Shown in pieces: positions 17,447 through 26,354 of a stretch of DNA of 64,000 bases. Both the position numbers and the translations under genes were made by a program. The DNA is from CAVSWT01 sp963775245. Lineage in GTDB: Bacteria > Bacteroidota > Ignavibacteria > Ignavibacteriales > Ignavibacteriaceae. The notes beneath the pieces were generated by a model that was not told the DNA's origin, made no database searches, and worked only from the letters and a program-made list of their open reading frames with translations. The stretch is from positions 62,001 to 126,000 of the forward strand of contig CAVZID010000023.1 of the NCBI GenBank assembly GCA_963775245.1, given 5' to 3'. Positions within the stretch are counted from its first letter, which is position 1. Every line of letters starts with the position of its first letter.

Positions 17447-18033
17447 ACTTTCTATCTATACTACTTGTGAAGAAAAAGACACTTTCAATCTTGCTGATTT
17501 CTTTCGTCTCTATTGTAATTCTAATTTTTATTTTTCAATCACAGCTTTATCACTTTCATAAAGAAAATAAATTAAACCTAAAAATTGATTCAACACTTTT
17601 TTCGTTAGGTAAAGAATCTCTTCCTTCTTTAGATGTCCCAATTTCAGCGGTTATTATTTATAGTGATTCAATAATTGGGAAAGGATACAATGATGTTTTT
17701 AAGAATAATAATGCTGCCGGACATGCAGAAATAAATGCCATCTCAGATGCTTTGAAAAAATTGGGTTATAAAAAATTTATGAACTTGAATAGAGATTCTC
17801 TTTTTCTCATTTCCACATTTGAACCATGTCCAATGTGTAAAGGGGCAATTCAATTATATAAAATTAGAAATGTGGAATTCTTAAAAGACAAGTCGATTTC
17901 ATATTGGTGGAAAAGTTCCATCGGAGATTTTTTATATGAATTGCATAAACGTAAGGTTGGTAATGAGTTTCTTCAAGATTCATTATTTAGAATGCATCCG
18001 ATATACAAAAATGAATTAAAGCACAACTTTTAA
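17443..18033 (+). CDS. Membrane-anchored cytidine/deoxycytidylate-deaminase-like protein
   Basis: 196 residues. A basic stretch (KKK at 10-12) precedes one hydrophobic helix (about 14-32). The C-terminal part is a zinc deaminase fold: His94-Ala-Glu96 (AAGHAEINAI) and Cys129-x2-Cys132 (FEPCPMCKGA). All zinc ligands and the catalytic Glu are present. The positive-inside rule would place the catalytic domain outside the cytoplasm, which is unusual for this family. The TTG start overlaps the preceding stop by four bases; a GTG at 17467 (MKKKTLSILL) is an alternative start. It is the last gene of the five-gene cluster. Confidence 0.75.
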   Translation: MNFLSILLVKKKTLSILLISFVSIVILIFIFQSQLYHFHKENKLNLKIDSTLFSLGKESLPSLDVPISAVIIYSDSIIGKGYNDVFKNNNAAGHAEINAISDALKKLGYKKFMNLNRDSLFLISTFEPCPMCKGAIQLYKIRNVEFLKDKSISYWWKSSIGDFLYELHKRKVGNEFLQDSLFRMHPIYKNELKHNF

Positions 18034-18393
18034 TATTTATAGAATAAATTCAATTAGCCATCTCTTTTCCATTCCCAAAGCAATTATATCATTATAAATT
18101 ATAATTTAGGAAGTTTAATAAATGTTTGAATGTAAAATGTAATGACATTACTGCAAATCTGCACCTAAAATGAAATTCGTCCGAAATCATTTTTAAGTGC
18201 ATGTTTATTTTGGTTCTTTTCTTACGCTAAGAAATGAACATTTCAATATTTAAGCTTTTCTTTGGAATTAAGTTTCACCTTCCTAAACGATTTTCTATTT
18301 ATTATATTTGATATCAATAAAATTCCTTTAAGAAAATTTAAATAATCTTTTTTAAAGAGAGCATTGTAATTATTTTATAAGCTAAACGAATTT
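18034..18393. other. Intergenic region upstream of ispG
   Basis: 360 bp without a gene. A TATATTTG at 18303-18310 matches the Bacteroidota-type -7 element (TAnnTTTG). No convincing -33 element is at the right distance. Nothing else was recognised. Confidence 0.3.
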
Positions 18394-20396
18394 ATGATTG
18401 AATCAGTTAAAACCATAAAAAGGTATTGCAACAGTTTAACAAAATATTCTCGTTATAAAACCCGCGAAGTAAAAGTCGGCAACATTCCTCTTGGTGGAAA
18501 TAATCCCATACGCATTCAATCGATGACAACAACAAACTCAATGGATACCATTGCAACTGTTGAGCAGACAATTAGAATGGTTGATGCCGGGTGTGATTAT
18601 GTAAGAATAACTGCTCCAAGTAAATTCGAAGCACAAAATCTTAGAAAATATAAAAAACGAATTACGAAATCGCGGATATAATGTTCCATTGATTGCCGAC
18701 ATTCATTTCACGCCCAAATGCGGCCGAAATTGCTGCGCGAATTGTAGAGAAAGTCCGTGTAAATCCAGGCAACTATGCCGACAGGAAAAAATTTGAAAAT
18801 ATAGAATATACAGATGATGCTTATGAAGCAGAGCTTGAAAGAATAAGAAATAAATTTACTCCTTTAGTTAAAGTCTGTAAAGAATACGGAACCGCAATGA
18901 GAATCGGAACAAACCACGGTTCACTTTCCGACCGCATTATGAGCCGCTACGGTGATACTCCGCTTGGAATGGTGGAATCCGCTCTTGAGTTTGTAAGAAT
19001 TTGTGAAGACAATAATTATCATGAAATTATTCTTTCCATGAAGTCAAGTAATCCTCAAGTTATGGTTCAAGCTTACAGACTGTTAATAAATAAAATGGAA
19101 GAAGAAGGAATGAATTATCCTCTTCATCTTGGAGTAACGGAAGCCGGCGGCGGTGAAGACGGAAGAGTAAAATCAGCTCTTGGAATTGGAACTTTGCTTG
19201 AAGACGGAATTGGTGATACTGTTAGAGTTTCATTAACTGAAGACCCTGAGTTTGAAGCTCCGGTTGCAATCGATTTGGTTAACCGCTATAAAAACAGAGC
19301 TGAACATAAATATATAAAACCAATAGAAGACCCACCATTCGACCCATTCATTTACACTAAAAGAGAATCATTTGAAGTGCTTGGAATAGGTGCACACAAT
19401 GTGCCGCAAGTAGTTGCTGATTTCAGTTCTAAAGAAAATATTACTTACTCTGATTTCATTGATATTGGTTATTCATACAATGAACCAACCGATAAATGGA
19501 ATATGAGCGACAGCGCAGCAGATATAATTTATCTTGGAAAGAATGAAGTCGAGTTCGATATCCCGCGAGGATTGAAAGCCATTTATGATTTTGAAATTTG
19601 GAAAGGATTAAAAGATAAATCAAATTCATTTCCATTATTTACTTCCGAAGAATATCTTTCTTTAAAAGAAAAGGGCAGTGATTTAAATTTTGTTAGCGTT
19701 TCTCTTGAATCATTAAACAAAAAACTTCTTGAAAAATTGGGTCAGGATAATACTGTTGTTTTAATCTTAGAAACAAAAAACTTGCACGGCATGCCAGAAC
19801 AACGCAGAGCATTTTTTGAGTTAATAGAAAATTCAATTAAGAATCCTGTAATCATAAAAAGAAGTTATGAAGATTTAACACTTGATGAACTTCGTCTTTT
19901 CACATCAACAGATTTTGGAGCTTTATTAATTGACGGTTTCGGAGACGGAGTTTGGGCTGAGGTTAAAATTATCAGCAAAGTAGAAAACTCAAATACTTAT
20001 GTCCGTTCTTTTATTAACAAGAACGAATCAATTCAAAAATTAACTAATAGAATTTTATTTGGGATTCTGCAGGCAGCAAGAACAAGAATTTCCAAAACAG
20101 AATATATTGCTTGTCCATCCTGCGGTCGAACTTTATTTGATTTGCAAGAGACAACAGAAATGATTCGCAAAAGAACAGAGCATTTGAAGGGGGTTAAGAT
20201 TGCAATCATGGGTTGCATAGTTAACGGTCCGGGCGAAATGGCTGATGCAGATTATGGTTATGTAGGTTCCGGTGTGGGTAAAATCACACTATACAGGGGA
20301 AAAGATATTGTTAGGAGAAATCTTCCTATGGCAAATGCTGTTGATTCTTTAATTGAAATAATAAAAGAAGATGATAATTGGATTGCACCAAACTAA
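18394..20396 (+). CDS. ispG: 4-hydroxy-3-methylbut-2-enyl diphosphate synthase, long form, with two +1 frameshifts
   Basis: Penultimate enzyme of the MEP isoprenoid pathway, [4Fe-4S]-dependent. The gene is of the long bacterial/plastid type with an insert domain. The N-terminal part starts with VKVGNIPLGGNNPIRIQSMT about residue 27. The C-terminal cluster domain has CPSCGRTLFDLQETT, CIVNGPGEMADADYG and the final Cys residues. The frame is broken twice within 70 bases. One extra A near 18646 (after QNLR) and one extra A near 18716 (after FTP) restore NIKNELRNRGYNVPLIADIH and NAAEIAARIVEKVRVNPGNY. Because the enzyme is essential where the pathway is used, base-calling errors are as likely as mutation. 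No other ispG is seen in the window. Confidence 0.85.
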
Positions 20397-20434
20397 TAAT
20401 AGTGAATAACTCATGTTACGCAAAACATGTAGAT

Positions 20435-20467
20435 ATAAGCCTGATTTCTTAAAGAAATCGAGTTTAT
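20435..20467. repeat. Interspersed palindrome, family ATAAACC..TTTCTT / AAGAAA..GGTTTAT (copy 1)
   Basis: Imperfect inverted repeat with core TTTCTT-AAAGAAA 40-70 bp after the ispG stop. Related palindromes are at 42797-42829 and 43859-43891. Confidence 0.6.
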
Positions 20468-20579
20468 TTAATCGTCATTCATAATGTAAGTGGAATTTAT
20501 ATTTTCACCAGGGACAGTCTAAGTTGAATTACAAATTATCTAACATTAAAATTTCTTAAGGATTATTTAATATTGGGTT

Positions 20580-20612
20580 TATTGTCATTTATCAAAGAAA
20601 AGCATATATTTG
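20580..20612 (+). promoter_or_regulatory. Possible Bacteroidota-type promoter
   Basis: TATATTTG at 20605-20612 fits the -7 element TAnnTTTG, and TTG at 20582-20584 is about 20 bases upstream. It would make a transcript of roughly 125 nt that reaches the hairpin at 20709-20735 before the Nif3-like gene. This is pattern matching only. Confidence 0.3.
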
Positions 20613-20708
20613 AAAACTTAATATGATAATAAAATTCAAAAAATTAAAATACCTCATTTTAGCTCATAGTTCGGCAGTAAAGCAACATAAGAGCAAAGAA
20701 TTATAAAA

Positions 20709-20742
20709 ATGCACCCCGATTAAATCGGGGTGCATTTTTTTT
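20709..20742 (+). terminator. Strong hairpin with T run directly before a start codon
   Basis: ATGCACCCCGAT (20709-20720) pairs perfectly with ATCGGGGTGCAT (20724-20735) over a 3-base loop. Seven T's follow. This is a textbook intrinsic terminator, but the next gene's ATG is only about four bases after the T run, so there is no separate ribosome binding site. It could be an attenuator for that gene or the end of a small RNA. Confidence 0.8.
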
Positions 20743-20745
20743 GAT

Positions 20746-21858
20746 ATGACCGGGAACGATATAATTAAACATATTGAAGATTGGGCACCGAAAAGCATAG
20801 CTTGGGAACGTGACAATGTTGGTTTGCAAATCGGCTCTCTTAATAGAAAGGTAAGCAACATAATGCTCTGCCTTGATGTAACGCAGAACGTTGTTGATGA
20901 GTCTATAAGAAAGAAATGTAACTTTATATTTAGTCATCATCCTTTATTGTTTCATACGCTGAAAAGTATCAACACGGATGATGACGAACTCTCACAGATA
21001 ATTGAAAAGCTCATTCAAAACAAAATCACTCTTTATTCGGCACATACCAATTTAGACTTCACAAGAGACGGCGTAAGCTTCGAACTTGCCAAAACATTAA
21101 AACTTAAAAGCATAACATTTCTTGAAAACCTTAAATCAGAACAATATAAGCTGGTAGTTTATATTCCCTTAGATTCTGTTGATAAAGTTTCTGAAGCAAT
21201 ATTTAATTCAGGTGGTGGAGCGATTGGAAATTATTCCAATTGCAGTTTTAGAAGCAGCGGTACCGGAACATTTAAAGGATCGGAAGATTCTAATCCGGCA
21301 ATTGGAGAAAGAGAAAAGTTAGCTTTTGTTGACGAAGTTAAATTCGAAGTTTTGGTTAATAAGCCCAATTTGAATAAAGTAATTACTTCAATGATAAACG
21401 CTCATCCTTATGAAGAAGCTGCTTATGATATTATTCCACTTGCAAATGAAAATACTGCATACGGAAGCGGAGCAATTGGCATTCTTGAAAATGAATTAAC
21501 CGAAAAAGAATTTTTAGAGTACGTTTCAAAAAATTTGAAGGCAAAAAATCTGCGCTACGCAAAAGGGCAAAACAAAAAGATAAAAACTGTTGCTGTATGC
21601 GGAGGTTCGGGCAGCGACCTATTTAAAAAAGCTATTCAAAAAAATGCAGATACATTTATTACTGCCGATATTAAATACCACACTTTCCAGGATGCCCAGA
21701 ATAAAATTTTATTAATAGATGCCGGACATTTTGAAACAGAAATTCACTCATTAAATGCAGTTGAAGTAAAGCTGCAGCAAATAATGAATAGTAAAATCAA
21801 AACAAATATTTATAAATACAGCGGTTCAACGAACCCGATAATTTTTTATAACAACTAA
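20746..21858 (+). CDS. Nif3-like dinuclear metal center protein (GTP cyclohydrolase I type 2 family)
   Basis: 370 residues, the long form with a CutA/PII-like insert in the middle. Family motifs: WERDNVGLQIGSLNRKV near residue 19, metal-binding FSHHPLLFHTLKSI near 63, AHTNLDF near 103, and at the C terminus DIKYHTFQDA then IDAGHFETE. The exact cellular role of the family is unsettled. The start ATG is immediately downstream of a terminator-like hairpin and lacks an evident Shine-Dalgarno. The N terminus begins as expected for the family, so the start is likely correct. It is followed 14 bases later by the zinc-ribbon gene, a pairing common in many bacteria. Confidence 0.85.
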   Translation: MTGNDIIKHIEDWAPKSIAWERDNVGLQIGSLNRKVSNIMLCLDVTQNVVDESIRKKCNFIFSHHPLLFHTLKSINTDDDELSQIIEKLIQNKITLYSAHTNLDFTRDGVSFELAKTLKLKSITFLENLKSEQYKLVVYIPLDSVDKVSEAIFNSGGGAIGNYSNCSFRSSGTGTFKGSEDSNPAIGEREKLAFVDEVKFEVLVNKPNLNKVITSMINAHPYEEAAYDIIPLANENTAYGSGAIGILENELTEKEFLEYVSKNLKAKNLRYAKGQNKKIKTVAVCGGSGSDLFKKAIQKNADTFITADIKYHTFQDAQNKILLIDAGHFETEIHSLNAVEVKLQQIMNSKIKTNIYKYSGSTNPIIFYNN

Positions 21859-21872
21859 GGAGCATAGATAAA

Positions 21873-22598
21873 TTGATTGACAAATTAAAAACCCTATATG
21901 AATTGCAATTGATTGACGATCAGCTTGACGAGCTGGAGGAATTGCGCGGGGACCTTCCAAATGCTGTTGAAGCCTTGGAAAACAAAATAAAAAATTTGAA
22001 GGATGAAATTTCAGAGAAAGAAAAAGAACGAAAAGAATCTTTGAAAAAAAGAGAAGATAACGAAGAAGAAGTTGAAAAATTAAAAACAAGCCAGCAAAAA
22101 TTTAAAGCTCAGCTATACCAGGTTAGAAATAATAAAGAATATGATGCTCTGACAAAAGAAATAGACCATACTGAAGAACAGGTAAACAAGCTGGAAGCAG
22201 AAAATACTACGCTTGAAGATTTAGGCCAAAAATTAAGTGTGGAAGTTGAAGAAGTTACTCCTCAGCTTGAAGAGCTTAATAACGAATTAAAAGTAAAGAA
22301 AGCTGATTTAAAAGAGATTGTTAAGACAAATGAAAAAGAAGAATCAAAACTGAAAGTTCAGAGAGAATCTATTGCTGCAAAAATTAAAAAACCGGATTAC
22401 TCAGCTTATATGAGAATTAGAAAAGCTAAAAAAGGCATAGCCGTAGCAACTATTAGAAGATCCGCTTGTTCTGGCTGCCATAATATTGTTCCTTCACAAA
22501 GACAATTAGAAATAAGAAGAAACAATCGATTGTTTTTTTGTGAATACTGCGGAAGGATTTTGGTCTCTCAAGAAGTTTCCGAATCATTTGAAGAGTAG
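21873..22598 (+). CDS. Coiled-coil protein with C-terminal C4 zinc ribbon
   Basis: 241 residues. A long charged coiled coil (about 20-185) is followed by a zinc ribbon with Cys-x2-Cys (CSGCHNIVPSQ) and Cys-x2-Cys (FFCEYCGRIL). The TTG start at 21873 is chosen because of AAGGAG upstream and the family's usual MIDKLKTLYELQLID opening. It is commonly encoded next to Nif3-like proteins, as here. The function is unknown; a nucleic-acid or scaffold role is often suggested. Cytoplasmic. Confidence 0.85.
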   Translation: MIDKLKTLYELQLIDDQLDELEELRGDLPNAVEALENKIKNLKDEISEKEKERKESLKKREDNEEEVEKLKTSQQKFKAQLYQVRNNKEYDALTKEIDHTEEQVNKLEAENTTLEDLGQKLSVEVEEVTPQLEELNNELKVKKADLKEIVKTNEKEESKLKVQRESIAAKIKKPDYSAYMRIRKAKKGIAVATIRRSACSGCHNIVPSQRQLEIRRNNRLFFCEYCGRILVSQEVSESFEE

Positions 22599-22613
22599 TT
22601 TTCCATTTTCTAC

Positions 22614-22683
22614 TTTATCCCCCGTACCGGCTTCCGGCAACTGCCGGACGGTACGTAAAAGGATAAAAACTAAATTTAGTTTT
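22614..22683. terminator. Dense hairpin region between convergent genes
   Basis: CGTACCG (22623-22629) pairs with CGGTACG (22649-22655). Inside it, TCCGGCA (22633-22639) pairs with TGCCGGA (22642-22648). TTTATCC/GGATAAA extends the stem outward. A second perfect palindrome of 18 bases with arms AAAACTAAA/TTTAGTTTT lies at 22666-22683. Placed between the zinc-ribbon gene (+) and cydB (-), it probably acts as a bidirectional terminator. Confidence 0.6.
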
Positions 22684-22777
22684 CATACCGTCTTTAAAAT
22701 AAAATAGGACCGCCGCCTCATTTTTGCTACAAAACAAATTTTCAGCAACGGCCCTAATGTCCACCAATTTAATATCC

Positions 22778-23806
22778 TTAATAACTATCGCTTGAAATCA
22801 AAACTTTTCCTTTGAAAACTCTATAAATAAAAATTGTATATCCAATTACAAACGGCATTCCGATAAGAGCAATAATCAACATTGTTGATAATGTTCTTTG
22901 AGTTGAAGATGCATTATAAATTGTTAAACTGTTTGCCAGGTCGATACTGGAAGGAACAAGCCTTGGGAATAAGCTTATAGCAAATAGTAAAATTACAACT
23001 CCAATCATAGCTGATGATGAAGTAAATGCTCTTCCGAATTTGTTTGCTTTAAGGGCAATTGGAATATAGATGATTGAACCAAACATAGCCAAAAACAAAA
23101 TCCAGAAAATAAAGTTCTTTAGTAGTCCGTCAAATAAATATGGAGCTGTAAAAAATGTTGCCAGAGTTGCAAGTATATAAAGTACAACAAACGCAATCCA
23201 GGTTTTATTAGCCCAGGTATTCATTCTTTCCTGCTGTACTCCATCGGTCTTCAAAGTCATATAGATTGCACCGTGCATAGTAAGCATTACTAAGCTTAAT
23301 AGGCCGATTAAAATTGAATAAGGATTTAATAATCCTAAAAATGAAATTGATGAGAATACCTGTCCATCTTTCAATTCAACAGGAAGGCCTCTCATCACAT
23401 TGCCAATTGCTACTCCATAAAGTAATGCCGGAACCAAGCTGCCTAGGGCAAAAGCAAGGTCCCAATATTTTTTTGATTTCGGAGTAACCATATATTTTCT
23501 GAACTCAAATGAAACAGCACGAAAAATTAATGCAGTTAATAAAAGCATGAATGCTAAATAGAACCCGCTGAAAACAGTTGCATAAACGATTGGAAATGCA
23601 GCGAACAAAGCTCCACCGCCGGTTAACAGCCAAACTTCGTTGCCATCCCAAACTGGGCCAATAGCATTTATGTTTATTCTTTTTTCTTCTTCATCTTTTG
23701 TAAACAAATGAAGAACTCCTACACCAAGGTCAAAGCCGTCAAGAATTGCATAACCGATAACTAATACTCCAACGAGTAAAAACCAGATTATATTTAAATC
23801 AATCAT
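22778..23806 (-). CDS. cydB: Cytochrome bd oxidase subunit II
   Basis: 342 residues, hydrophobic throughout with about eight or nine membrane segments. Begins MIDLNIIWFLLVGVLVIGYAILDGFDLGVG, the family signature for subunit II. NAIGPVWDGNEVWLLTGGGALFAAFP follows near residue 46. It is the second subunit of a quinol:O2 oxidoreductase with high oxygen affinity. The start overlaps the end of cydA by four bases, so translation is coupled. Confidence 0.95.
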   Translation of the reverse strand: MIDLNIIWFLLVGVLVIGYAILDGFDLGVGVLHLFTKDEEEKRININAIGPVWDGNEVWLLTGGGALFAAFPIVYATVFSGFYLAFMLLLTALIFRAVSFEFRKYMVTPKSKKYWDLAFALGSLVPALLYGVAIGNVMRGLPVELKDGQVFSSISFLGLLNPYSILIGLLSLVMLTMHGAIYMTLKTDGVQQERMNTWANKTWIAFVVLYILATLATFFTAPYLFDGLLKNFIFWILFLAMFGSIIYIPIALKANKFGRAFTSSSAMIGVVILLFAISLFPRLVPSSIDLANSLTIYNASSTQRTLSTMLIIALIGMPFVIGYTIFIYRVFKGKVLISSDSY

Positions 23807-25140
23807 GACAGCACCTCCTTCCCTGTGAGTTCATCATCAGGACCATGCTTTATCTTTTTAGTTAAAAGAAAAATCAGAACTGATGCAAGAAGAATGTAAA
23901 TTAAACCGAATAGAATAATTGAGAACAAAATCTCCCCTGCACTAACTGTAACTGAAGCAGCTTCACTTGTTCTCATTAATTTGTAAACTATCCATGGCTG
24001 CCTTCCAACCTCTGCTGAAATCCACCCCAACTGGCATGCGAATAATGGAAATGGAATGGCATACATTAGAACTTTTAAGAATTTTTTGCTCTCCCATAAA
24101 GTATTTTTATATAATTTGAAAACAGCAACTGCCATTATAAGAATAAACAAAATGCCTAGTGCAACCATATTGTGGTAAGATACAAATGTCAAAAACAATG
24201 GCGGAATATCTTCTTTTGGAAATTCGTTAATTCCTTTAATTTTAGCATTAACATCACCAAATGCCAGCCAGCTAAGCAATCCAGGAATTTCAATTGGAGC
24301 TTTGAGTAACGGTGGAGGTGTAGTAGGAAATGCAAAAATTGCAATTGGTGCATGTTCTTGAGAAGTATATAAGCCTTGAATTGCAGCAAACTTTTCAGGT
24401 TGAGTTTTTGCAACTTGCTGCCCTTCAATATGCCCAAAAGGAAAAACTTCAAGCAATGTAACAACTAATCCAAAAATAGCCGCAACTTTTAAAGCTTTCT
24501 TTGCAATTTCACCGCCTTTATTTTTATAAATAAGATATGCAGAAACGCCGGCCATAAAAAAAGCACCGGAAATTAATGCTGCATCAACAGTATGGAAAAA
24601 CCTTGGAAGTGTTGATGGATTAAAAACAGCGGCCCAAAAATCAGTTAATTCCGCTCTTCCGTTTTGAACTATATAGCCGGCAGGTGTTTGCTGCCATGAA
24701 TTAGCAACGATAATCCAGAATGCAGAAATTGTAGAACCCACAGCAACCATTAATGCTGAAAACCAATGTGTCCCTTTGGAAACTTTATTACGTCCAAATA
24801 TATACAAGCCCAAGAAGGTTGATTCAAGGAAAAACGCAAACACACCTTCTGCAGCCAATGGCGCACCGAATATATCACCAACAAACTTTGAATATTCAGC
24901 CCAGTTTGTGCCGAACTGAAATTCCATAACAATACCAGTTGCAACACCTACGGCAAAAATCAACCCTAGTAGCTTGCCGAAAAATTTACCTATTGCAACA
25001 TAAATTTCGTCTTTCTTTCTCCAACCGATTGTTTCAACTAAAACCAATAACCATGATAAACCAATAGTTAACGGAGGGAAGAAGAAGTGGAACCCGACTG
25101 TCATTCCAAATTGAAATCGAGCTAATAGAACAGGATCCAT
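23803..25140 (-). CDS. cydA: Cytochrome bd oxidase subunit I
   Basis: 445 residues, multi-pass membrane protein. FQFGMTVGFHFFFPPLTIG puts the high-spin haem ligand at His18. GQQVAKTQPEKFAAIQGLY (about 250) marks the quinol-binding Q-loop. GWISAEVGRQPWIVY (about 365) is the conserved region near the haem. The Q-loop is short, as in most non-enterobacterial bd oxidases. It is first of the cydAB pair and lies 42 bp downstream of an Rrf2 regulator on the same strand. Confidence 0.95.
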   Translation of the reverse strand: MDPVLLARFQFGMTVGFHFFFPPLTIGLSWLLVLVETIGWRKKDEIYVAIGKFFGKLLGLIFAVGVATGIVMEFQFGTNWAEYSKFVGDIFGAPLAAEGVFAFFLESTFLGLYIFGRNKVSKGTHWFSALMVAVGSTISAFWIIVANSWQQTPAGYIVQNGRAELTDFWAAVFNPSTLPRFFHTVDAALISGAFFMAGVSAYLIYKNKGGEIAKKALKVAAIFGLVVTLLEVFPFGHIEGQQVAKTQPEKFAAIQGLYTSQEHAPIAIFAFPTTPPPLLKAPIEIPGLLSWLAFGDVNAKIKGINEFPKEDIPPLFLTFVSYHNMVALGILFILIMAVAVFKLYKNTLWESKKFLKVLMYAIPFPLFACQLGWISAEVGRQPWIVYKLMRTSEAASVTVSAGEILFSIILFGLIYILLASVLIFLLTKKIKHGPDDELTGKEVLS

Positions 25141-25182
25141 AATTTGTTATCTCCTCTTTTGTTTATTTTTTATAGATAATAA

Positions 25183-25626
25183 TTAAGCACTCTTGCTTTT
25201 AGTAATAAATTTTTTTCTTTCTTCATTTTCTTTATGAAGCTGTTCAATGGATTTGCTTGAAAGGATTTCTTTTAATTTAGTTTGAGCTTGACACCAGATG
25301 GTATGTACGGTACACCATCTATCATCTGAACAAAATGCTTTATCAATCAAGCATTTATTCAAAGCCATTTTACCTTCAACCGCTTCAATAATATGAAGAG
25401 GAGTAATTGAAGAAGCAGGTTTCCCCAATTTTATGCCTCCGCCAATTCCTCTTTGAGAATGAATTAATCCCACATAAGATAATTGGGAAACTATCTTTCT
25501 TAAAAACTTTTCCGGGATATCATTGGATGAGGATATTTCTGAGATACGAAATACCGTATCTTCATTTCCTGAAGCTAAATGAACCATCGCCCTTATTGCA
25601 TATTCCCCGGTTAATGTAAGCTGCAT
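25183..25626 (-). CDS. Rrf2-family transcriptional regulator
   Basis: 147-residue winged-helix regulator. Begins MQLTLTGEYAIRAMVHLA, with the recognition helix region DIPEKFLRKIVSQL (36-49) and SQRGIGGGIKLGKP (57-70). Four Cys (92, 99, 105, 112) lie where family members bind an Fe-S cluster, so it probably senses O2, NO or iron. It sits immediately upstream of cydAB on the same strand and is the likely regulator of that oxidase. A perfect inverted repeat 31 bases upstream of its ATG is a candidate autoregulatory operator. Confidence 0.85.
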   Translation of the reverse strand: MQLTLTGEYAIRAMVHLASGNEDTVFRISEISSSNDIPEKFLRKIVSQLSYVGLIHSQRGIGGGIKLGKPASSITPLHIIEAVEGKMALNKCLIDKAFCSDDRWCTVHTIWCQAQTKLKEILSSKSIEQLHKENEERKKFITKSKSA

Positions 25627-25656
25627 AAATAAAAACTAAAATTGTTGATTTAAATA

Positions 25657-25671
25657 TGACAAAATTTGTCA
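25657..25671. promoter_or_regulatory. Candidate Rrf2 operator
   Basis: TGACAAA and TTTGTCA form a perfect 7-base inverted repeat with a one-base centre, 31 bases upstream of the Rrf2 gene start. Position and symmetry fit an autoregulatory operator that would also control cydAB. Rrf2 binding itself is inferred. Confidence 0.5.
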
Positions 25672-25883
25672 CATTTAGCAAGGGGAAATTTAAATTATCA
25701 AAAAATATTTTTTTACCTATCCTTTTAAAGAAAAATTTCATGATTCTGCCTCCTCTTTAACCCTGTTTTAAATCAACTTATTTATTATATTTACACAAAG
25801 AAATATTTTAGTTTAACTAAATAAGTAATTGGCAAAAATCGTGAAATAGCTTTACGATTTTAAATTTATAGAATAAAGAAATA

Positions 25884-26295
25884 GATTAATTATGGCAATT
25901 GCTGCTCCGACAAAACGGGGTGGAGGAAAGTCCGAACTTCACAGAACAAGGCGCCGGGTAACGCCCGGGTATTAACCTGGCAACCGGTTAATAACGGATA
26001 GTGCCGCAGAAAATAAACAGCCTCAAAAATTTTCGGGGCAATGGTGAAAAGGCAGGGTAAGAGCCTACCGTTTCGATGGTAACATCGGAAGCTTGGTAAA
26101 CCCCGCCTGAAGCAAGGTCAAATAGGAAAGCCTTCCTGGCTTGCCTGCCGATAGGCAGGTGTTAATCAGAACAAAGTTGTTCGCTTTGAATGGCTTTCGG
26201 GTAGACCGCTGGAATCTCAAAGTAATTTGAGATATAGACAAATAATTGCCGTCCCGGTAAAACGGGATTACAGAATTCGGCTTATATGATTAATC
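25884..26295 (+). ncRNA. rnpB: RNase P RNA, bacterial type A
   Basis: Catalytic RNA that trims the 5' ends of tRNA precursors. Conserved blocks in order: GGAGGAAAGTCCGAACTTC (from about 25921), AGCAAGGTCAAATAGGAAAG (26111-26130), GGGTAGACCGCT (about 26200), and the 3' block ATAGACAAATAATTGCCG with ACAGAATTCGGCTTATA. The terminal helix P1 is seen as GATTAAT (25884-25890) pairing with ATTAATC (26289-26295). The P12 region contains a perfect CCTGCC-GATA-GGCAGG hairpin (26144-26159). It lies upstream of recJ on the same strand. The exact ends are approximate. Confidence 0.95.
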
Positions 26296-26354
26296 TGTTT
26301 TTTGTTCTTACGATTACTTAAACTTGTCAGGTGACAGGTAGAGTAGGTAATTCT

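Noticed and set aside
20640..20745. tRNA, tmRNA or known riboswitch before the Nif3-like gene
   Set aside because: No cloverleaf, CCA end, tag-peptide frame or recognised aptamer consensus; only the terminator-like hairpin is supported.
23803..25140. Additional minus-strand frames inside cydA
   Set aside because: Out-of-frame shadows with low complexity. cydA itself accounts for the coding signal.
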